Assembly (NCBI RefSeq): GCF_006442545.2
Contig: NZ_CP083953.1
Coordinates: forward strand, 124,001-188,000
Direction of reading: 5' to 3'
DNA: 64,000 nt
DNA from: Mesorhizobium sp. B2-1-8
GTDB taxonomy: Bacteria > Pseudomonadota > Alphaproteobacteria > Rhizobiales > Rhizobiaceae
The translations under genes were made by a program, and so were the position numbers. The first letter of the stretch is position 1; each line of letters starts with the position of its first letter. Positions 63,787-64,000 of the stretch are shown here, piece by piece. The notes under the pieces are model-generated. The model searched no databases. It was not told where the DNA came from and was given only the letters and a program-made list of their open reading frames with translations.

Positions 63787-64000
63787 ATGGATGAAATTTT
63801 GCCTAGCCTGCCTGCCACTCCTTATAAATTCTATAGACCGGACGCGCATCTGATTGGGATCGCGGCTGGAGGCGCGTTGCTCGTCGACTATTGGAACGCG
63901 CCGCTTCCAGGTGCCGCTACGGACGGTGCTGAATTTGGTTTTCGTGACGAGGTTTACTGGTTTTATAAAAGTGCCCGGCCAATCACTAAGCCGGAGGAGG
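63787..64000 (+). CDS. hypothetical protein, runs off the window
   Basis: ATG 63787 behind AGAGG opens a frame with no stop through the end of the window (71 codons): MDEILPSLPATPYKFYRPD, AHLIGIAAGGALLVDYWN, EFGFRDEVYWFYKSARP. The composition is protein-like. No family recognised; the C-terminus is outside the window. Confidence 0.55.
   Translation, partial: MDEILPSLPATPYKFYRPDAHLIGIAAGGALLVDYWNAPLPGAATDGAEFGFRDEVYWFYKSARPITKPEE

Noticed and set aside
1..64000. CRISPR arrays, tRNA or rRNA genes, nod boxes and sigma-54 (TGGCAC-N5-TTGC) promoters
   Set aside because: Looked for by eye; no regularly spaced repeats, cloverleaf-like segments or convincing consensus matches were found.

Overview
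The window looks like part of a repABC megaplasmid (or chromid) from a Rhizobiales bacterium, most likely Mesorhizobium or a near relative. The evidence is high G+C, a complete repA-repB-repC cassette with its antisense RNA and two perfect parS palindromes (about 39.95-44.31 kb), a MucR regulator, several small families typical of rhizobia (DUF982 three times, DUF768, DUF2188, DUF1403) and many decayed insertion sequences. No rRNA, tRNA or CRISPR array was seen.

Left part (0-26 kb). A pseudoazurin gene and hemN diverge from a spacer holding two FNR/FixK-like boxes, suggesting low-oxygen control. Next comes a decayed plasmid-maintenance region: a frameshifted DUF1173 gene, a frameshifted Tat-signal gene, a gene stopped by an amber codon, an intact large ParB-like protein and a DUF932 protein, plus a second DUF1173 scrap. 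Between them sits a tight carbon operon, tal-pgi-tkt-pgm. A ChbG/HpnK-type deacetylase, a DUF309 protein, mucR, an odd cspA and a large MHYT-PAS-GGDEF-EAL protein follow.

Middle (26-39.9 kb). A four-gene cluster encodes two related secreted pilin-like proteins, a one-domain PapD-like chaperone and a Lys-tailed exported protein. It is followed by the end of a Tn3-family transposon that abuts an IS1595 relic, a LysE pseudogene, polX with an altered polymerase site, a response regulator, a broken GGDEF gene, a PilZ protein, a secreted 14-residue-repeat protein and several small genes.

Replication and stability block (39.9-51.5 kb). repABC is followed by alternating integrase copies (two relics, one intact) and toxin-antitoxin pairs (Xre/RES, VapBC, and a second Xre/RES), then DUF1403 and ScpB genes.

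Defence-like island (51.7-59.3 kb). A TIR protein, a membrane protein/helical protein pair and a three-gene cassette follow one another. The cassette encodes a winged-helix-like middle protein, a Rad50/SMC-like ATPase with a Cys4 insertion and a PD-(D/E)XK nuclease. It resembles ABC-3C/Lamassu-type antiphage systems and is the strongest candidate for an undescribed system here.

Right end (59.3-64 kb). An IS66-family element had inserted into an ISNCY-type transposase gene with an 8-bp target duplication, and the pair was later split by an inversion. A serine protease/PAN pseudogene lies in the inverted segment, and a new partial gene runs off the window.
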